Below, piece after piece: positions 41,605 through 54,314 of a DNA stretch of 64,000 bases. The stretch comes from Pseudofabraea citricarpa (taxonomy: Eukaryota; Ascomycota; Leotiomycetes; Helotiales; Dermateaceae): contig JAPWGK010000016.1 of assembly GCA_029641185.1 (NCBI GenBank), positions 434,001 to 498,000 of the forward strand. Direction: 5' to 3'. Numbering within the stretch: the stretch's first letter is position 1; every line of letters begins with the position of its first letter. The translations under genes and the position numbers were made by a program. The notes beneath the pieces are model-generated. The model was not told the DNA's origin. It worked only from the letters and a program-made list of their open reading frames with translations, and made no database searches.

Positions 41605-43390
41605 ATGCCCTCTGCCGTCAAGATGGCGCCAAAGATGACCAAGAACCAGATGAGGAGGGCGAAGAAGAAGGAGCAAAAGAAGACACAGGTAAGTTCCCAT
41701 GTAGACGCGCTACATTTTGCTCTATACTCACTACTATCTTCAGACTGCTGCAACCCCCGAGCCAGAAGTGGAAGTTAAAGAGCCTGCGATTGCAGAACCC
41801 GCAAAGGACGACTCAGCTGTCGACGAGCCAGCTTTGGAGATCAGTGAAGATGACCCGAACTATGCTATGTTTAAGGATATTATGGATCGGTTCGGAATGA
41901 CGGCAGAAGATGACGAGGCTGCAAAGGAGGCTGATGCAGGAGAGAAGGGCCAGGTGTTCTACGACGACGACGACGAGATACCAGACGAGGATGAGGAAGC
42001 AGATAAGGAGCCAAAATTATCGAAAAAGAAGAGGAAGAAGCGTGATCAATTGTCCGTGGCAGAATTAAAGGCGCTGGTTAAGAAGCCGGAGCTCGTCGAT
42101 TGGACCGATACTTCTGCATCAGATCCAAGATTACTGGTACACCTCAAATCATATCGAAACGTCGTCCCAGTTCCAAGCCATTGGTCACTCAAGCGCGAAT
42201 ATCTATCCTCGAAGCGAGGTGTCGAGAAACCACCCTTCGCTCTACCTAAATTCATCCAGGAAACTGGTATTGCAGAAATGCGAGACGCAGTGTTGGAGAA
42301 GCAAGATTCAGCCAGCTTGAAGCAGAAGCAACGAGAGAGAGTCCAACCGAAGATGGGAAAGCTGGATATTGATTATCAAAAATTGTATGAGGCATTTTTT
42401 AGGTTCCAAACAAAGCCGGAACTAACACGTTATGGTGAGGTTTACTACGAAGGAAAGGAGTACGAGACGAATTTGCGACATTTGCGTCCTGGCGAGCTGA
42501 GTGATGAGCTGAAAGATGCCCTTAATATACCCCCAGGAGCTCCACCACCATGGCTGATCAACCAGCAGCGCTTTGGCCCTCCACCATCCTATCCTTCTCT
42601 TAAGATTCCTGGCCTCAATGCTCCCCCGCCACCCGGAGGAGCATGGGGTTTCCATCCTGGTGGATACGGAAAACCTCCTGTTGACGAGTTCAACAGACCG
42701 TTATACGGAGGTGATATCTTCGGTGTTTTACAACCTCAAGTGAACAATCAAGCAGGTGAGCCTATTGAGCGAACACTATGGGGAGAACTCCAAGCACCCG
42801 AAGAGGAATCCGAGGAAGAAGAGAGCGACGAGGAAGAAGAGGAGGAGGACGAAGAAGACGTTGGCACTGGTCTCGAGACTCCTAGTGGTACAGAAACACC
42901 AGGCGGACTTGCTTCAGCAGTTCCATCCGAATACCCTGGTGAAGCAAGCGTCGGAGGTGACTTTGATCTTCGTAAAGCCAAGCGCGGCACCGAAACGGAA
43001 GAATCAACACATCCCCGATCAGCATACACGGTCATTCCCGAACGACAAATCCGCGCCGAGGGCTTCTTCGGTGGCGAGCGAGCCTACGATGTCCGGAATG
43101 CGCAGAATGCTAATCTGCCTGTGCTGGGCCAAGACGAAGAGAGCCGCAAGAGAAAGAAGCCTGGCGATGTCGACGTGGCGCTGGATCCTGACTCGTTACT
43201 GAGCGAGGATGGTATCAGCAAGGATGAGGTGCGTAGACGCTTCGAGGCGCAGAAGAGAGAGGAACAGGGCGCGAAGGGATGGGCGTACGAGGAAGACCTG
43301 AGTGATATGATTGCGCAGGAGAGCCGCAAGAAGCAGAAGAGAGATGAGGAGAGGAGAGGCGAGAAGAAAGAGCGAAGCTACAGATTTTAA
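41605..43390 (+). CDS. Splicing factor 3b subunit 2 (Cus1)
   Basis: A U2 snRNP component that contacts the pre-mRNA near the branch site. Two exons, 41605-41688 and 41744-43390, encode 576 residues. The start MPSAVKMAPKMTKNQMRRAK is typical, with a second in-frame ATG six codons in. Then come the DUF382 region (LKALVKKPELVDWTDTSA, DPRLLVHLKSYRNVVPVPSHW, KRGVEKPPFALPKFIQETGI) and the PSP proline-rich motif (LRHLRPGELSDELKDALNI, PPPWLINQQRFGPPPSYP, GLNAPPPPGGAWGFHPGGYG, FNRPLYGGDIFG). An acidic stretch (about residues 360-395) and a KR/E-rich tail end the protein. The intron is 55 nt with a GTAAGT donor. Confidence 0.95.
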
Positions 43391-43827
43391 AAGAATCATG
43401 CATGCGTGCGTGGTTGTGTGAGCGCGGGGAGTGGGTGTATTGTACTGTATAATCGACATAGAGGATTCATCTATGATCTATGGACTTCAACAAGCTACAT
43501 TGAAGCAATATGAGTGAGTTTGACCTTTGGCACTCAGATAGAACCACATCATGGTAAACCCTGTTGCAGTGCCGTGCTCTCCTTGCTCAATATCATCTTC
43601 CAATAGCTAACTCACTTGATGCGAAAGATGCAGTAGAGGAATTCTTAAAGTTTCTTGATTGTCGTGTCTATTGTACACTGTTCGTGTCTGTATGCTATCC
43701 TTTTCCTCCCCTAACATCCGATCTGTGACACAAGTATGTATAAAAAATGTAGTTACAGGGAAAGCAAAACGACCCTTATGTTCATTGTTCATCCTCCCCA
43801 CAACTTCCACGTTACTCGTACACGTCT
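43391..43827. other. Convergent 3' region
   Basis: About 440 bp between the SF3B2 and F-box/LRR stop codons. Nothing is recognised beyond probable 3' untranslated sequence. Confidence 0.5.
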
Positions 43828-46234
43828 TTACCAGGCATAACCCCCATCATGCAGGTTACTATCATCACCGTTCCAATCATCATCGCCTTCGGGTTCGCTA
43901 TCGAGGAAATCTGCTTCGGTGACTTGATGCTCGGTGGGTCTCTGGTTGTCAATCTTGATATCGACAATCTCGCACATTCCCTGGATGAATCTCGCCTCGC
44001 TGCCCTTCTTGTATGGTGACAGGCCATTCTCGGACTCGGAAGATGCGTCGCCAGGTGTGCTGGATGGTGAAGATGGTAAGGATTCATGGTGTGCTGATGC
44101 ATGTTCACCTGTCGCACGAAGAATCTCAATCTCACGCTCGATACGGCGCTTGCGAGCAACTTCACGTCCCGAAACCTTAGGGGTTGAAGGCGGAGCATCA
44201 ACTTCCTCTTCGCTGGCGGTATCCTCTTCGGTGTACTTGGGGGTTTGAGCTATGCGACCACTGCGACGAAGAGAGCGGCGAGCAGGTGGAGTAGGTTCCT
44301 CTTGGGACATTGTAATCTCATCTTCTATTGACGTATTTGCGCCTGGAGACACGATCAAAATGCTATCATCGCTTCTTGTACGTTGATGAGATGGTGCAAA
44401 TACGACATCAGCGCTGTCTCCATTTTCACCTGTTCCAGAAGTATCACTTGGCTTGCTGAACCCTTCAGCGATCGTAAAGTGTTGTTTACATGGCACCAAT
44501 TGGCGCTTGAATACACGTTGAAGACCTTTCTCCCAACTATCTCTGAATGTAGCCCTATCGCGCCAACCGAGGTTCATGACACCAACGCGAAGAACAAGTT
44601 GACGAAGGTCAGGAAGATTGCATGCACTGTTGACCAAACTCTGGAAGAAAGTCTCTGTAGCTTCTGCCTCCCATTTTCGTGCCTCGACAAGTTCAAGGAT
44701 TTGTAGCGTCGCAGGCCATGTGGGTACTTCGCCTGGTCGTAAGAGTCGTTCATAAAGTGGGTCTCCATCACGATATGTTGTGTGCAAGTTGTAGCAAGTA
44801 AAATCCATGCGGAAGACTTGGAGGTGAGGGCAGGCGGTTGATAGAGATGGGAGCCAAGAAAGACTTAGCGACTGATTGTGGTTGAGTGTCAAACAACGCA
44901 GTTGACTGCCATGCGAATTGATGAAGTCTTCAAAGTCGTTTGAGATAACTTCCCAACAGTTTGTCAACTCGAGATTGCGCAAACTCCTGGGAAGAAGGGG
45001 GAGCAATTTTGCGTTGACAAGGGTTGATGACTCGAAAATTAGATGCTCAAGGTTCTTCAGAACGGTTAAGGCATCTGCTAGGACCTGTTCATGCTTTGGG
45101 TCTTCTTCGTCTTTCTTGAGAACAGGGACTTGGTAGTTGACGAAAGAGAGTTTGCGAATAGCGATGAAAGGTGCAGTCATATGTATCTCGCGGAGCTTTT
45201 CAATAGGTCTGTCCTTTCCAGCAAGTCTCGACGACCAACGCCAGCTTCTCAGGTATGTAACAGACGATTTGTTGGCTCGTACTAGTGTATTGCCAGCCGC
45301 ATCATGCTCGGGGTTGATTTCTTCCAATGCTTCAAATAGCGAGTCAGGATATGCCCATTTGATGGTTTCATCCAAACTTCTGTATGGGGCCATATCCTTC
45401 TGATGATAGAATTCGAGGTCGAGCAATCGGGGAAGGTTCTTGACAAGCTTATGGAGGTCGACATGCCCATATCCAGAGAGGGAATAGGTTGCGACTTGGC
45501 CAACGTCGATTCGAAGGGACTCGACCTTTTGTCGGTATGCGAAGGACATGGGAATAGGATCTGCATTCAACAGTCCCACCACTAGTGATTGTAAGCTTCT
45601 TGGCTCGTTGCAGAGACCACAGAGAAGACTTACATTTGTGAGCTTTCTCCATAGGGATGAGCGGTGGGGACGAGTATAGTACAGTTATGGCTGGCTCAGC
45701 AAATGAGCGGCATTCGCGCGCCATGTTGAAGAGCCATCGACAAGAGGGGTACGGATGAAAGGTGCTCTCATCGTAAAGAGGGTATGATGCATATTCAAAG
45801 ATCTGTACAAGTACATGATATGGTAGATTCTGCCATGGCGGAATGATGCCAGATCCTACTGGTGCTTCAACATTGTCGATCTCTTTCTTGGTCGGAGGTG
45901 GTCTCGGCTTTGTGGGCTTCGAGGGGGTTGATCTGTTTTGTTTGCGCTTCTTGGGAGGAGTCCTATAAGCAACTTCAGAAGCATCAGACTCGTACTCGGC
46001 GACTACGTTGGAGCGTTGGCGTTTGCGAGGGGATGTGCGCGGGAGTGCATGGGTGCGAGCTTCGTTGCGTGCACGCTGCGAGCGGGTAGTAACTTGTACG
46101 GTGCTGCGAGCCTCCTCGCCGTCATTGTAATCCAAGTCCTCGGATCCAATGTCAATCTCGTCGTCGGTATCTGGCTCAGCGTAGGACACCACCGATCGGG
46201 TGGGTCTGCGCGAAGCCCTCGAACGTGCGGCCAT
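43828..46234 (-). CDS. Large nuclear-type protein with F-box-like and LRR-like regions
   Basis: Two exons right to left, 46234-45634 and 45581-43828, encode 784 residues; the donor is GTAAGT and the acceptor CTAG. The N-terminus is basic and acidic with an RTSPRKRQRS nuclear-localisation-like patch. Residues about 135-165 (PPWQNLPYHVLVQIFEYASY) look like an F-box. The centre has leucine-spaced segments such as LKNLEHLIFESSTL, LPRSLRNLELTNC, LRCLTLNHN and LPDLRQLVLRVGV, consistent with irregular leucine-rich repeats. The C-terminal 200 residues are low-complexity, with RRSLRRSGRIAQTPK and a coiled EVARKRRIEREIEILRATG segment. Probable SCF adaptor; target unknown. It is divergent from SUZ12. 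Confidence 0.75.
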
Positions 46235-47052
46235 CGTAGCGACGGAGGAACAGCAGAGGGGTTGTTTAGTCGAGCATGAGAGCAGGAGAGCGTGGTGAAG
46301 CTGTAGAGCAGTAGAGCAGTAGAGCGGGAGTGCTATGTCTGTGACGTGATGTGCGAATGCGCTGAGGGGGGTGTGGGTGTCGAGGTTGTGGGGAATGAAT
46401 GTGTTGATTATTTTGTTGTGAATGAGAATGAGAATGAATGAAGTCAGCCTGCACTCGATCGTTCAGACTTTCAGCCTTGCAGAAGCTTAGCGCACTAATG
46501 CGGGCTGGAGGGGCACCGGGGGTGCTGGGATGCTGGCTTGGCGGTGTCGCCGTATCGCTAAAGAATTGGCACGTGACAGTCAGATAGCCCCACGCCCACG
46601 GCAGAATCTCGTGTCGCGCGTAGCCATCCCATCATCCATCTCATCCACATCCCGTTTCCCTGAGAGCTCAGCTTGAACAATAATAATGCGCCTCCTGCCT
46701 TGACTATCGCCCCAGCCGTCGCTGGTTATGTTTTGAAAGTCGTCCATCTTGTCATCACTTCGCGCCTCATTTTATTCGCTCTGTTTCTGTCCTTCCTTTG
46801 GATTGTCCCTACCCTCATAATCTCATAATTTTTATCCCCTACAGCAGCCCCGAATCTCGACCCGCGACGCGTCCAGAGCCAAAAGTCTATTTTCGCATCC
46901 GCATCAGGTCACGAGTGTATTGGAAAAGTGATGCTATCACCAGCCTTGACGTGGTAAAGATCGCTTCGCAGCCAGTCCGTTTCTTCTACTCGTTGCAAAG
47001 AACCTTGGCCATCTTAGCAGTCGCCCCCAAAAAATGTCCTCCGCTGCATAGT
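46235..47052. promoter_or_regulatory. Divergent region between F-box/LRR gene and SUZ12
   Basis: 818 bp between start codons. CACGTGACA lies at 46570-46578. The SUZ12 frame is open through 46798-47052 but has no ATG there, so this part is taken as leader; an upstream spliced exon cannot be excluded. Confidence 0.45.
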
Positions 47053-49679
47053 ATGGCTCCTTTGTCAAACACGAAAGGTGAAAAAGGAGAAGGTGACGCT
47101 GTGTTTACAGCCTGGGAGTCAAGAAGACGAAATCCACCCTTTCTACGACGAAACCTTCGGCAGGCGATAGAAGCCCTTGTTGTCAAAAGCAAACGCGCGA
47201 AGCCAGCTCACAGAATGGGAACTGTCTTGTCTAGATTCAAGGCCGCTCGACCACGGGAGGTAGAGGATGAGGAAGACGATGATGAGCCACCTAGAGTGGC
47301 GAAACGACGGAAGACTGGCCATCCTACTATCGAGGAAACTCAGTGTCCTTCCTTTCAACCAGTCTCGAAACCTGTAGAGAGTACTATCACTACCAAACAA
47401 CGTTCATTACCCCCTGAGAATGGCTGTTCAACCCCATTCTCGACCAGTCCTTTCAACTTCAAGATCGATAGCATCTTGCCTAAAGGTTCCCAAAAAGCCC
47501 TACGTATTGATGTCCTAGGCGTTGATCACGATGACATAGATGTTGCAGAGACTACATTAAACTCGACCCCCAAGGAATCATACAGCTGTCGGTGTTTCAT
47601 AGCTGTTTTTGCTATGGAGAACGAAAATGACCCTGAGCTTAGTGAGTTATTTAGGTATTCCAAACCTGGAACCCTATATACTAGTCACAGGAATGGGAAA
47701 TATCATGCGGATCTTAGTCTGCCTGGTCCCTTTATAATATCGGCGGAAGAATTATATGTTAATCGACGTAACGATCATTATCTTGGCGACACCTATAGGC
47801 TTCATGTATGGCTTAAATCATCAAATCCACGACAAAATTGGCCCCCTATGGAAGTTGCCCCATGCATAGTCTCGACTGAACTTGGAGGTATTCTCAAAGA
47901 AGTCAACGCAAGTCTAAATGATTTGTGGCTATTCGGCACAACAAAAACTATGCTTGACCCTGGCCAGCAAGACATGAATCTTGAAATGAACCTGGGATAT
48001 GGAACACGGAATAGGAGAACGGAAAAGGTCAAGACGCCTTACCACATTCGGGTTGGAATAAATTGGTCCCTTCCAAGTACTCTGAACTCCCTACATCCAA
48101 AACACCAGAAGCCAAAGCCAACGGCCAAGTCCTTCGGCCAATGCAAAGATTTGGGAACCATCCCTATAGAAGTAGAACAAGAAAACATCCCTATTCCGGA
48201 GACCGAAAGCCCGCAACGAACGAGGAGACGACGTGAAGATATTCCAAATTATAACCTTAAGGTTTTGAGTGATATCGCGCGAGGCGATCAGCCAAGAGCA
48301 AGCTTGCGAAGGGATTCAAGAAGTGGCCTGGGAGCTGCTGACCACGAAGACACCACAGTCACCTACTCTTTAGGGAGAGCTGATGCTGCAGACCTTGGAG
48401 TTCCACAAAAGGCAGTAATATCAGGTCTTAGATGCCCATTTTGCAACCATGACCAAGGTTCTCTCGAGAAGCTGAAGATTCATTTAAGAAGCCAACACAG
48501 CTATTTCAAGTTTTCTCTCCGCCGCAGCCATGCGCCCAGGGTACAGTTTTTTGTTGAATTTGCTGGCAAATTTGGAAAATTTGAGCAAGCAAGGACAATG
48601 GAACTACTTAAACCGGTTACAGTTTTTGACATTGGCAAATTTCTTGAGGAAGATAGGTCATGGGAGATTTCCAGACAAGGACCCCAGCATGATAAATGGC
48701 CCCCACATATGGCTGACCGTTTTCAATCATCGTCTATATCTGCATCACCATCAAATTCCCGAACTAGTTCACCAAACACCTCGATCGACGAGATGTTTGA
48801 TCATGTTGGAAAGGAGACATCTTTCAAGTCTAGTTTGGTGTCCAGACCCAGCTTGGCGAACAAGTCTAAGTCCAAGACTATTGCTAACGGGAATACTTTC
48901 CGACGACCTCAAAAACTACGAGTTCCTCGAACAGCAAGACAACTTTATCATCCAATCACCAAACGTCATCTAGCCCCTGGAGAACTGATAGATAATAGCG
49001 ATGACGAGAACGACGAAAGCTGGCTCAATCAGAAGCATAGAGATATCATTATGGACTACACCAACATCACAGACTCGGAAAAAGATTATGTGATTCGTTG
49101 GAACCCTTTTATCACTCTGCTAAAGCTTACCTGTGACATGTATATGCCGCAAGTAGTAGTTCGCTTCATTGCAGAAAACAAGCTTTGGTTCTTGTGTGAG
49201 GAAACTAGGATTACTGAGTTTTGCAAGCATGCTGAAGCACTAATGTTAAGAGGAACTATTGCATCTGATTGCTGGATGGAGTGCATGGAAATCCTGAAGA
49301 GTGCGGCGGAGGAAACATCTAAGGAGGACATCCAGAAGGCCAAACAGGCAGAGCCAGTTATCTGGGATCCAACAAAACAGAGAGGCTACATGGATTGCAT
49401 TTGTGGCTTACCGGTCAATCCGATTGACGCACTTAATCAAATCAAGTGCACTGGAGTAGTATGTACTTTATATCTACTTCTCAGCCTACAACCACTGACT
49501 ATTGACAGGCGTGTGATGACCCTCACTTCCATCCCCAGTGCGTGAAGGAGGTTGTTATTGATGAGAATGGCTTGATCAGTAATTACGACGAGTTGCGGAC
49601 ATGGAAATGTGCCGCCTGTGCAAATACAAATGGTGAGAACAAGGTTCAAATATACGCCGGGACTTTATTCTTGGAGTAA
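47053..49679 (+). CDS. Polycomb PRC2 subunit SUZ12 with C-terminal PHD finger
   Basis: SUZ12 scaffolds PRC2, which methylates H3K27. Two exons, 47053-49458 and 49509-49679, encode 858 residues from the only in-frame ATG near the start of the frame. A basic N-terminus (residues about 55-95) is followed by a conserved middle, a C2H2 finger near residue 460 (LRCPFCNHDQGSLEKLKIHL then RSQH) and a VEFS box at about 632-740 (YHPITKRHLAPGEL, DSEKDYVIRWN, KLTCDMYMPQVVVRFIAENKLW). After the VEFS box a spliced C4HC3 pattern (MDCICG, IKC, ACDDPHFHPQC, WKCAAC) forms a PHD finger across the 50-nt intron. A GTGAGA near 49633 could start a further intron, so the last residues are less certain. Confidence 0.88.
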
Positions 49680-50385
49680 ATTTTCAAGCGGCATTCATGG
49701 CGTTCGGGTGATGATGGCATAGCTGTTTGACTGTACAGACTTACAAATTCTGGGTGGCATTGGATCTTGCATTTACGGAAGGGAAGAGGATCATGGGGCT
49801 GGCGCAACGGCATTGTCCAATCTCATAGCTCTTGGTGTTAGGAATGGCTGAAAAATGTAGGTATCTAATGTGGAAAATAAATAGTACTTTTTTGCTTCAA
49901 GCAAACGACTCTAGATAACTGTTGAAAGTGAATAACTATACTAGACTTAAAAGGCGGGTGCCAATGTGATCTGCTTTTGGAATTGGCAGAAGAATGTGCT
50001 TAAGAGAACGAGCGCATGTTTGGTTATTGTCAATTGCTGTATTGTTGAAAAGGAAAGAAAAAGGGCGGAAGGGATTCTCCTAGAAAGGAGGATGTATGAG
50101 GATTCCTCAGTAGGTATTAAGTAAGTGAGTGACTGATTGAGTGATATACCTACCTACCTACCTACCTAGGTACCTAGATAGGTAATATCTCGCTACGTAG
50201 GCCTCGTCACTCTCGTCTAGCACAAGTCGTAAGAGAACAAGAACAAGAACAAGCATATGGAGAAGAAAAGAAAAACCTTCAAAAACTCTAGAAAGCGCTA
50301 CTTCATTAAAAAACATATCTATTACTTTTCCAACCTCTGAAACTTATACAATTACTTGCAAGGACTCTACTCTGTCTACTCTGCC
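49680..50385. other. Convergent 3' region with a TACC microsatellite
   Basis: About 700 bp between the SUZ12 and permease stop codons. It contains an uninterrupted TACC repeat and TACCTAGG palindromes at 50147-50184 and a GAACAA repeat near 50236-50254. No gene is recognised. Confidence 0.55.
50147..50184. repeat. TACC microsatellite with TACCTAGGTA palindrome
   Basis: About five TACC units run into CCTAGGTACCTAGATAGG. Related motifs occur at 2225-2249 and 11656-11698, so the palindromic core is dispersed in intergenic DNA of this window. Confidence 0.7.
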
Positions 50386-52325
50386 CTACTCCACGCTCTT
50401 CGTACTCTCTACAACCGGCGACCTAGCATCCTTCCTCCCATCTGCGGGGTTGATCTGGTCGAACTCCACGGATCCATCTACTCTCAGATCACGATCCTGG
50501 TCGTCATCGGCGTAATCACCTGCCAGGCTGACGGCCTCTTCATCCTTGCTCTCCTCCGGCAGAACGAGGTTCAGTATAAGCGACAAGAAGGCCGTGACAG
50601 CGAACCCCGTCTCCATGACCAAAACAATCGCATCGAAGAAGCCAGCCAAGGCCTTGTTGTCGCCGGCGTACGTGAAGACGTACGAGAACCAGGTAGGGAC
50701 GAGGATAGCGCCGAAGCCGACCGACATAGCGGCCGTGAGGATAAAGCGCGTGCGTCGCGTGAACGTCACCGAGGAGATGATACGGATGCCTGAGATAGCA
50801 ACGCTGGCGAAGAGGAAGGTCGTGAGGCCGCCGAGGACAGGCGACGGGATAGCGACGAGGGCCGCGGCGAACTTGCTAAAGGTACCCATCAGCACCAGGA
50901 AGAAACACGCGCTATAGCCAGCTTTCCGATTCGCGCAGCGCGTGAGCGCGATCACGCCGTTGTTCTGCGCAAATGTCGACATGGGCGTGATAGTACAGAG
51001 GCCTGCTAGGAGCCCGTTCATGCCGTCGGCTAGCACGCCTCCTTGGATGCGGCTGTCGAACAGCTGGCCCTCGACTTGCAAGCGCGACACGTCGCACGTA
51101 GCGCTTATATCCCCGATACTCTCTGTCATGAGGACGAGGTATAGTGCCAAGAAGGGCAGTATAAGAGGCCCATAGACGGACAGCTTGAAGGTGTGCACCC
51201 AGATGAAGCTCACAGCTGGAGCGGCATCGATAGACGTCCGGTCGAAATATCCCGTTGCCGCCGCGACAATGCTGCCCACGAGCAAGCCGATAATGACCGA
51301 CGTGCTCTTCATAATCGGCGCCCCGAAACGTTCGCACAGGATGATGGTGAGGAAGACGGTGAAGCCCAGCCCGATGAATTCCGCACTGCCCCATGGTAGG
51401 GCATGCGGCGCTGCATTGCTCGGGCAGAGCATGTAGTCTCCAGTCGTTGGCCGGCTGGCACAAGTTCCTGAACCACCAGCCCAGCTCTGCAAAGCCGTTC
51501 CGATCAGAGAGACACCTATCAGAGTCACGGTCGGGCCCGTGACGATGGGAGGAAACAGCTTTCTCAACAGGCTGGGCTTCAGGAATGACATGCCGATCTC
51601 GAGCAGGGCGCACAGCGAGGCCGTACCCAGAATCGCTCCATATCCATCCGGGCATGCCAGTTGCGTGCCGTCTGCAGCGGTGGGACACATTCCATTCGCG
51701 TACATCTGCGTAAACGCCCCCATGGCAATCGGGATCGTGGAGAAGGATGTCCCCACGACCGAGATCAGCCCCGTACCCAGGTAGTACGGCGTGCCGTAGA
51801 TATGGAAGCGCGTGATCTGGACAGCGGACAGAATACCACTCACAATCTGGGACTTTGCTTAGCGAAAAGATTCAGGAGAGGGGAGCGTGGAGGAGAGCCT
51901 TACCAGCGCCGTGGAAACTAGGTACTGTGTTGTAGCGGCATCAAAGTTGGCACTCCCTGCAATCAGCAATGGTGGTGTAATGACACCCGCCAGCATGGCA
52001 AGAGCATGTTGCAGGCCGAGTAAGAGACCTAGAAAGATGGGCATCCGCTCGTGCAGCCCAAAGAAAGGTGCTGCTTGGCGACTCTTCTTCATGAATGGTA
52101 GGTCGGGCTTGAAGAGGTATCCATAATCATCTTTGTATCAGGAATCAGTATCAGATTTACCTGCAGAAAATCGGGAAACGTACAATTGCCAATAAGTCCG
52201 TCCTTGGTTGTGAAGCTCTTGATGATACTCCGTCTTATTTCGCCTGCAGTTCTCTTAGGCTTGCCTTGCGTATCAGGACCAATCTGGTCGGGCGCATCCT
52301 GGGGACCGCCATCGTGAAGAGACAT
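50386..52325 (-). CDS. Purine permease, NCS2/UapA-UapC family
   Basis: A plasma-membrane uric acid/xanthine:proton symporter by family. Three exons right to left, 52325-52184, 52130-51904 and 51846-50386, encode 609 residues. YDYGYLFKPDLPF and GLHERMPIFLGLLLGLQHALAM hold the conserved QH motif in the first membrane helix. FPPIVTGPTVTLIGVSLIG is TM5-like. The NCS2 signature region reads TESIGDISATCDVSRL, then DGMNGLLAGLCTITPMSTFAQNNGVIALTRCANRKAGY, which matches the UapA substrate-binding stretch closely. About 14 hydrophobic segments are seen. The 3' exon is notably GC-rich compared with neighbours. The long acidic cytosolic tail may hold ubiquitylation or endocytosis signals; that is inference. 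Confidence 0.95.
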
Positions 52326-52363
52326 ATTTTAGAAACTCGCACCAGATGGGTGGTTGATGGCCT

Positions 52364-52400
52364 GTCCCTTTTTTCTCTTTTTTTCTTTTTTTCTTTTTTT
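52364..52400. repeat. Pyrimidine tract upstream of the permease
   Basis: Mostly T with scattered C, about 40-75 bp upstream of the permease ATG when read from the gene. On the coding strand this is an A/G-rich leader segment. Confidence 0.6.
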
Positions 52401-53734
52401 CGTGAACATCGGCCGGGTGTGGACTGACCGGGGCAGCTTTATACATGCTCATGGACGTCCTATGGCCTTTCCGTTATCGCCTTTCAGTCCCAACCTTCTC
52501 AGCTGTTCCGTCACCTGTGTGGTTCAGGCGCGTTGCGGCCCCGCTTTTCAACTCGAACATGGTCGTAATTCTGGATTGTAAAAAGAGACGATAAGCTCCA
52601 GCTGTTCCCTCTGCTGATTGTTGTGGATTTGTCACGGGCTGGCGCTGGCCTCTTGGTGGTGATGTGATGATGGATACCTGCCGAGGAATATCCAGCTGGG
52701 TAATTGGATGGCCTGACACCTGTCGTGCGTACGTACAACTACATGGCATTCCTCTCGAACTGCAGGTACAGTGTAATATAGGCACTTTAGCAAAAGGATC
52801 CAACGTCTGTCGCTACGCTTTCTTTCTCGCTTCTGGCCTCTTCGTGCACGTCCACGTCCACGTCCTGTTGGACTTTTGCTAGTGGCATCGAAGTTCAGCT
52901 TAGGCTGTGCTGTACCGTAGAACTTCGTCATTGCGAGCTACACCTAGCGGTATGTGGATTAGTGGCTACTTACTGCGTGGGCTTTGCTGGAGTACGATAG
53001 CTTCTATCCACAAACCCAACCGGCCGCCATGAGTAGTTGTAATCTGTAAATAATGCCTTGCCACTTTCCTGAAATTTCTCGCAACGGATAACATCTCAGC
53101 TATCCCTGATACAAAGGATTCTGCATTGAGACGGGCGGCGAGTGATTGATTGACTTTGCTTAGCAGATTGGGTTGAGCCAAAGTAAGCTTTTAGTGAATA
53201 AGCTACTCAAACTTGTACCTTGTGCTTCCGTCGCTCGGTAGGCCAGACAGATAGTTGTCGGGGAACTGCTTGCATGGAAGCCCCTCGAGATGTCCTCGCA
53301 GCAGGCAGAGAGAAGCAAGCAAGCCAGCAGAGTTCGGCTCTTGCTCTTGTTCTGTTTCAGGCATGGCGGTCTTGGACTCTTGTTTCCAAGTGTACACGTG
53401 ACCGGGACAAAGCCTGGGGGGGTTGAGGCTTGTGATTTGTCGCCTTACGGAGGAGGTGGGAATAACAACGAGCTCTGTGTTTGAGCGTCTTGCTGGTGGC
53501 TGTTGGCTGTTGGCCGTTTGTACCAACGGTTACTTGGTTATTAGATGAGGGTTTTGATGGTGGAAGTCTAGCACTAATAATGATAAAAACCAAGATAATA
53601 AATAGCAAAAATAACAACTGATGCATGGCAGATAATAGCATTGTCATCTCCTGTCCTCTTCTGTTCCCTCGCAAGCGCCGTGCAGCTGCAGGGCATTACA
53701 GGGCATTACAGTAGCGCAGCGACGGGGACGGGCA

Positions 53735-53785
53735 GCCACAGCCACAGCAGCACCAGCACCAGCACCAGCCAACACCAGCACCACC
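53735..53785. repeat. CAGCAC/CCAGCA microsatellite
   Basis: Imperfect six-base repeats based on CAGCAC and CCACAG, non-coding in context and just downstream of the duplicated GGGCATTACA. Confidence 0.7.
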
Positions 53786-54314
53786 GGAGCGTAGTTCTAG
53801 TGAAGACGCTCCAAGGGACAGACACCCAGACACACCCCCAATCCCAATCCATGCATCACGAACTCGCTCATCCGAACGTCACCCTCCGCCCTCCGCCCTT
53901 CAACCTCGTAATACTCGGATCGCCATAATACCACCCCCAGCAACATCCACCATTCCACCTTCATGTCGCCCAGAGCCGCATCTTGAGCAATTGTCCGTTC
54001 AAGGCGCGCATCTTCTATGAGGCCGACGTGTTGCTATCGGCGGGGTGCGACAATGGTTAGCCCTTGATCGGCGAAGGACAATAGCTACCCCCATACCCAG
54101 GAACAAACACCAACCCGTCTTCCCCATCTGCACCATTTCGACTTCGAGCGAGGATTTGGGCCTATTGGTACGCTGCACGCTCTTCTCTTTGCCCGCCGTG
54201 TCTCCTCCTGTGGCCCTCTGGTCGCGACGAAAGCAAAAATCAGCAGGCCCGTCGCAGCAACAAAGAAAGCTTCAATCGCAATTTTCCTAACAATCTACAG
54301 CGCATACCTCCGCT

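Larger units (their letters stand above)
52326..54314. other. 2.0-kb intergenic region with simple repeats
   Basis: No gene is supported between the permease start and the low-complexity protein gene. Features are a pyrimidine tract (T with scattered C) at 52364-52400, CACGTGACC at 53395-53403, a perfect 10-bp tandem duplication GGGCATTACA at 53691-53710, and a CAGCAC-type repeat at 53735-53785. A minus-strand frame at 52632-52931 starts plausibly but becomes GRGRGR low-complexity and is not called. Confidence 0.5.

Noticed and set aside
51000..51700. Horizontal transfer of the purine permease because of its high GC
   Set aside because: It has fungal introns and the UapA-type signature; GC-rich third positions alone are not evidence of transfer.
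52632..52931. Minus-strand frame starting MTKFYGTAQPKLNF
   Set aside because: After a plausible start it is GRGRGR low-complexity and then random-looking. No supporting splice or motif evidence.
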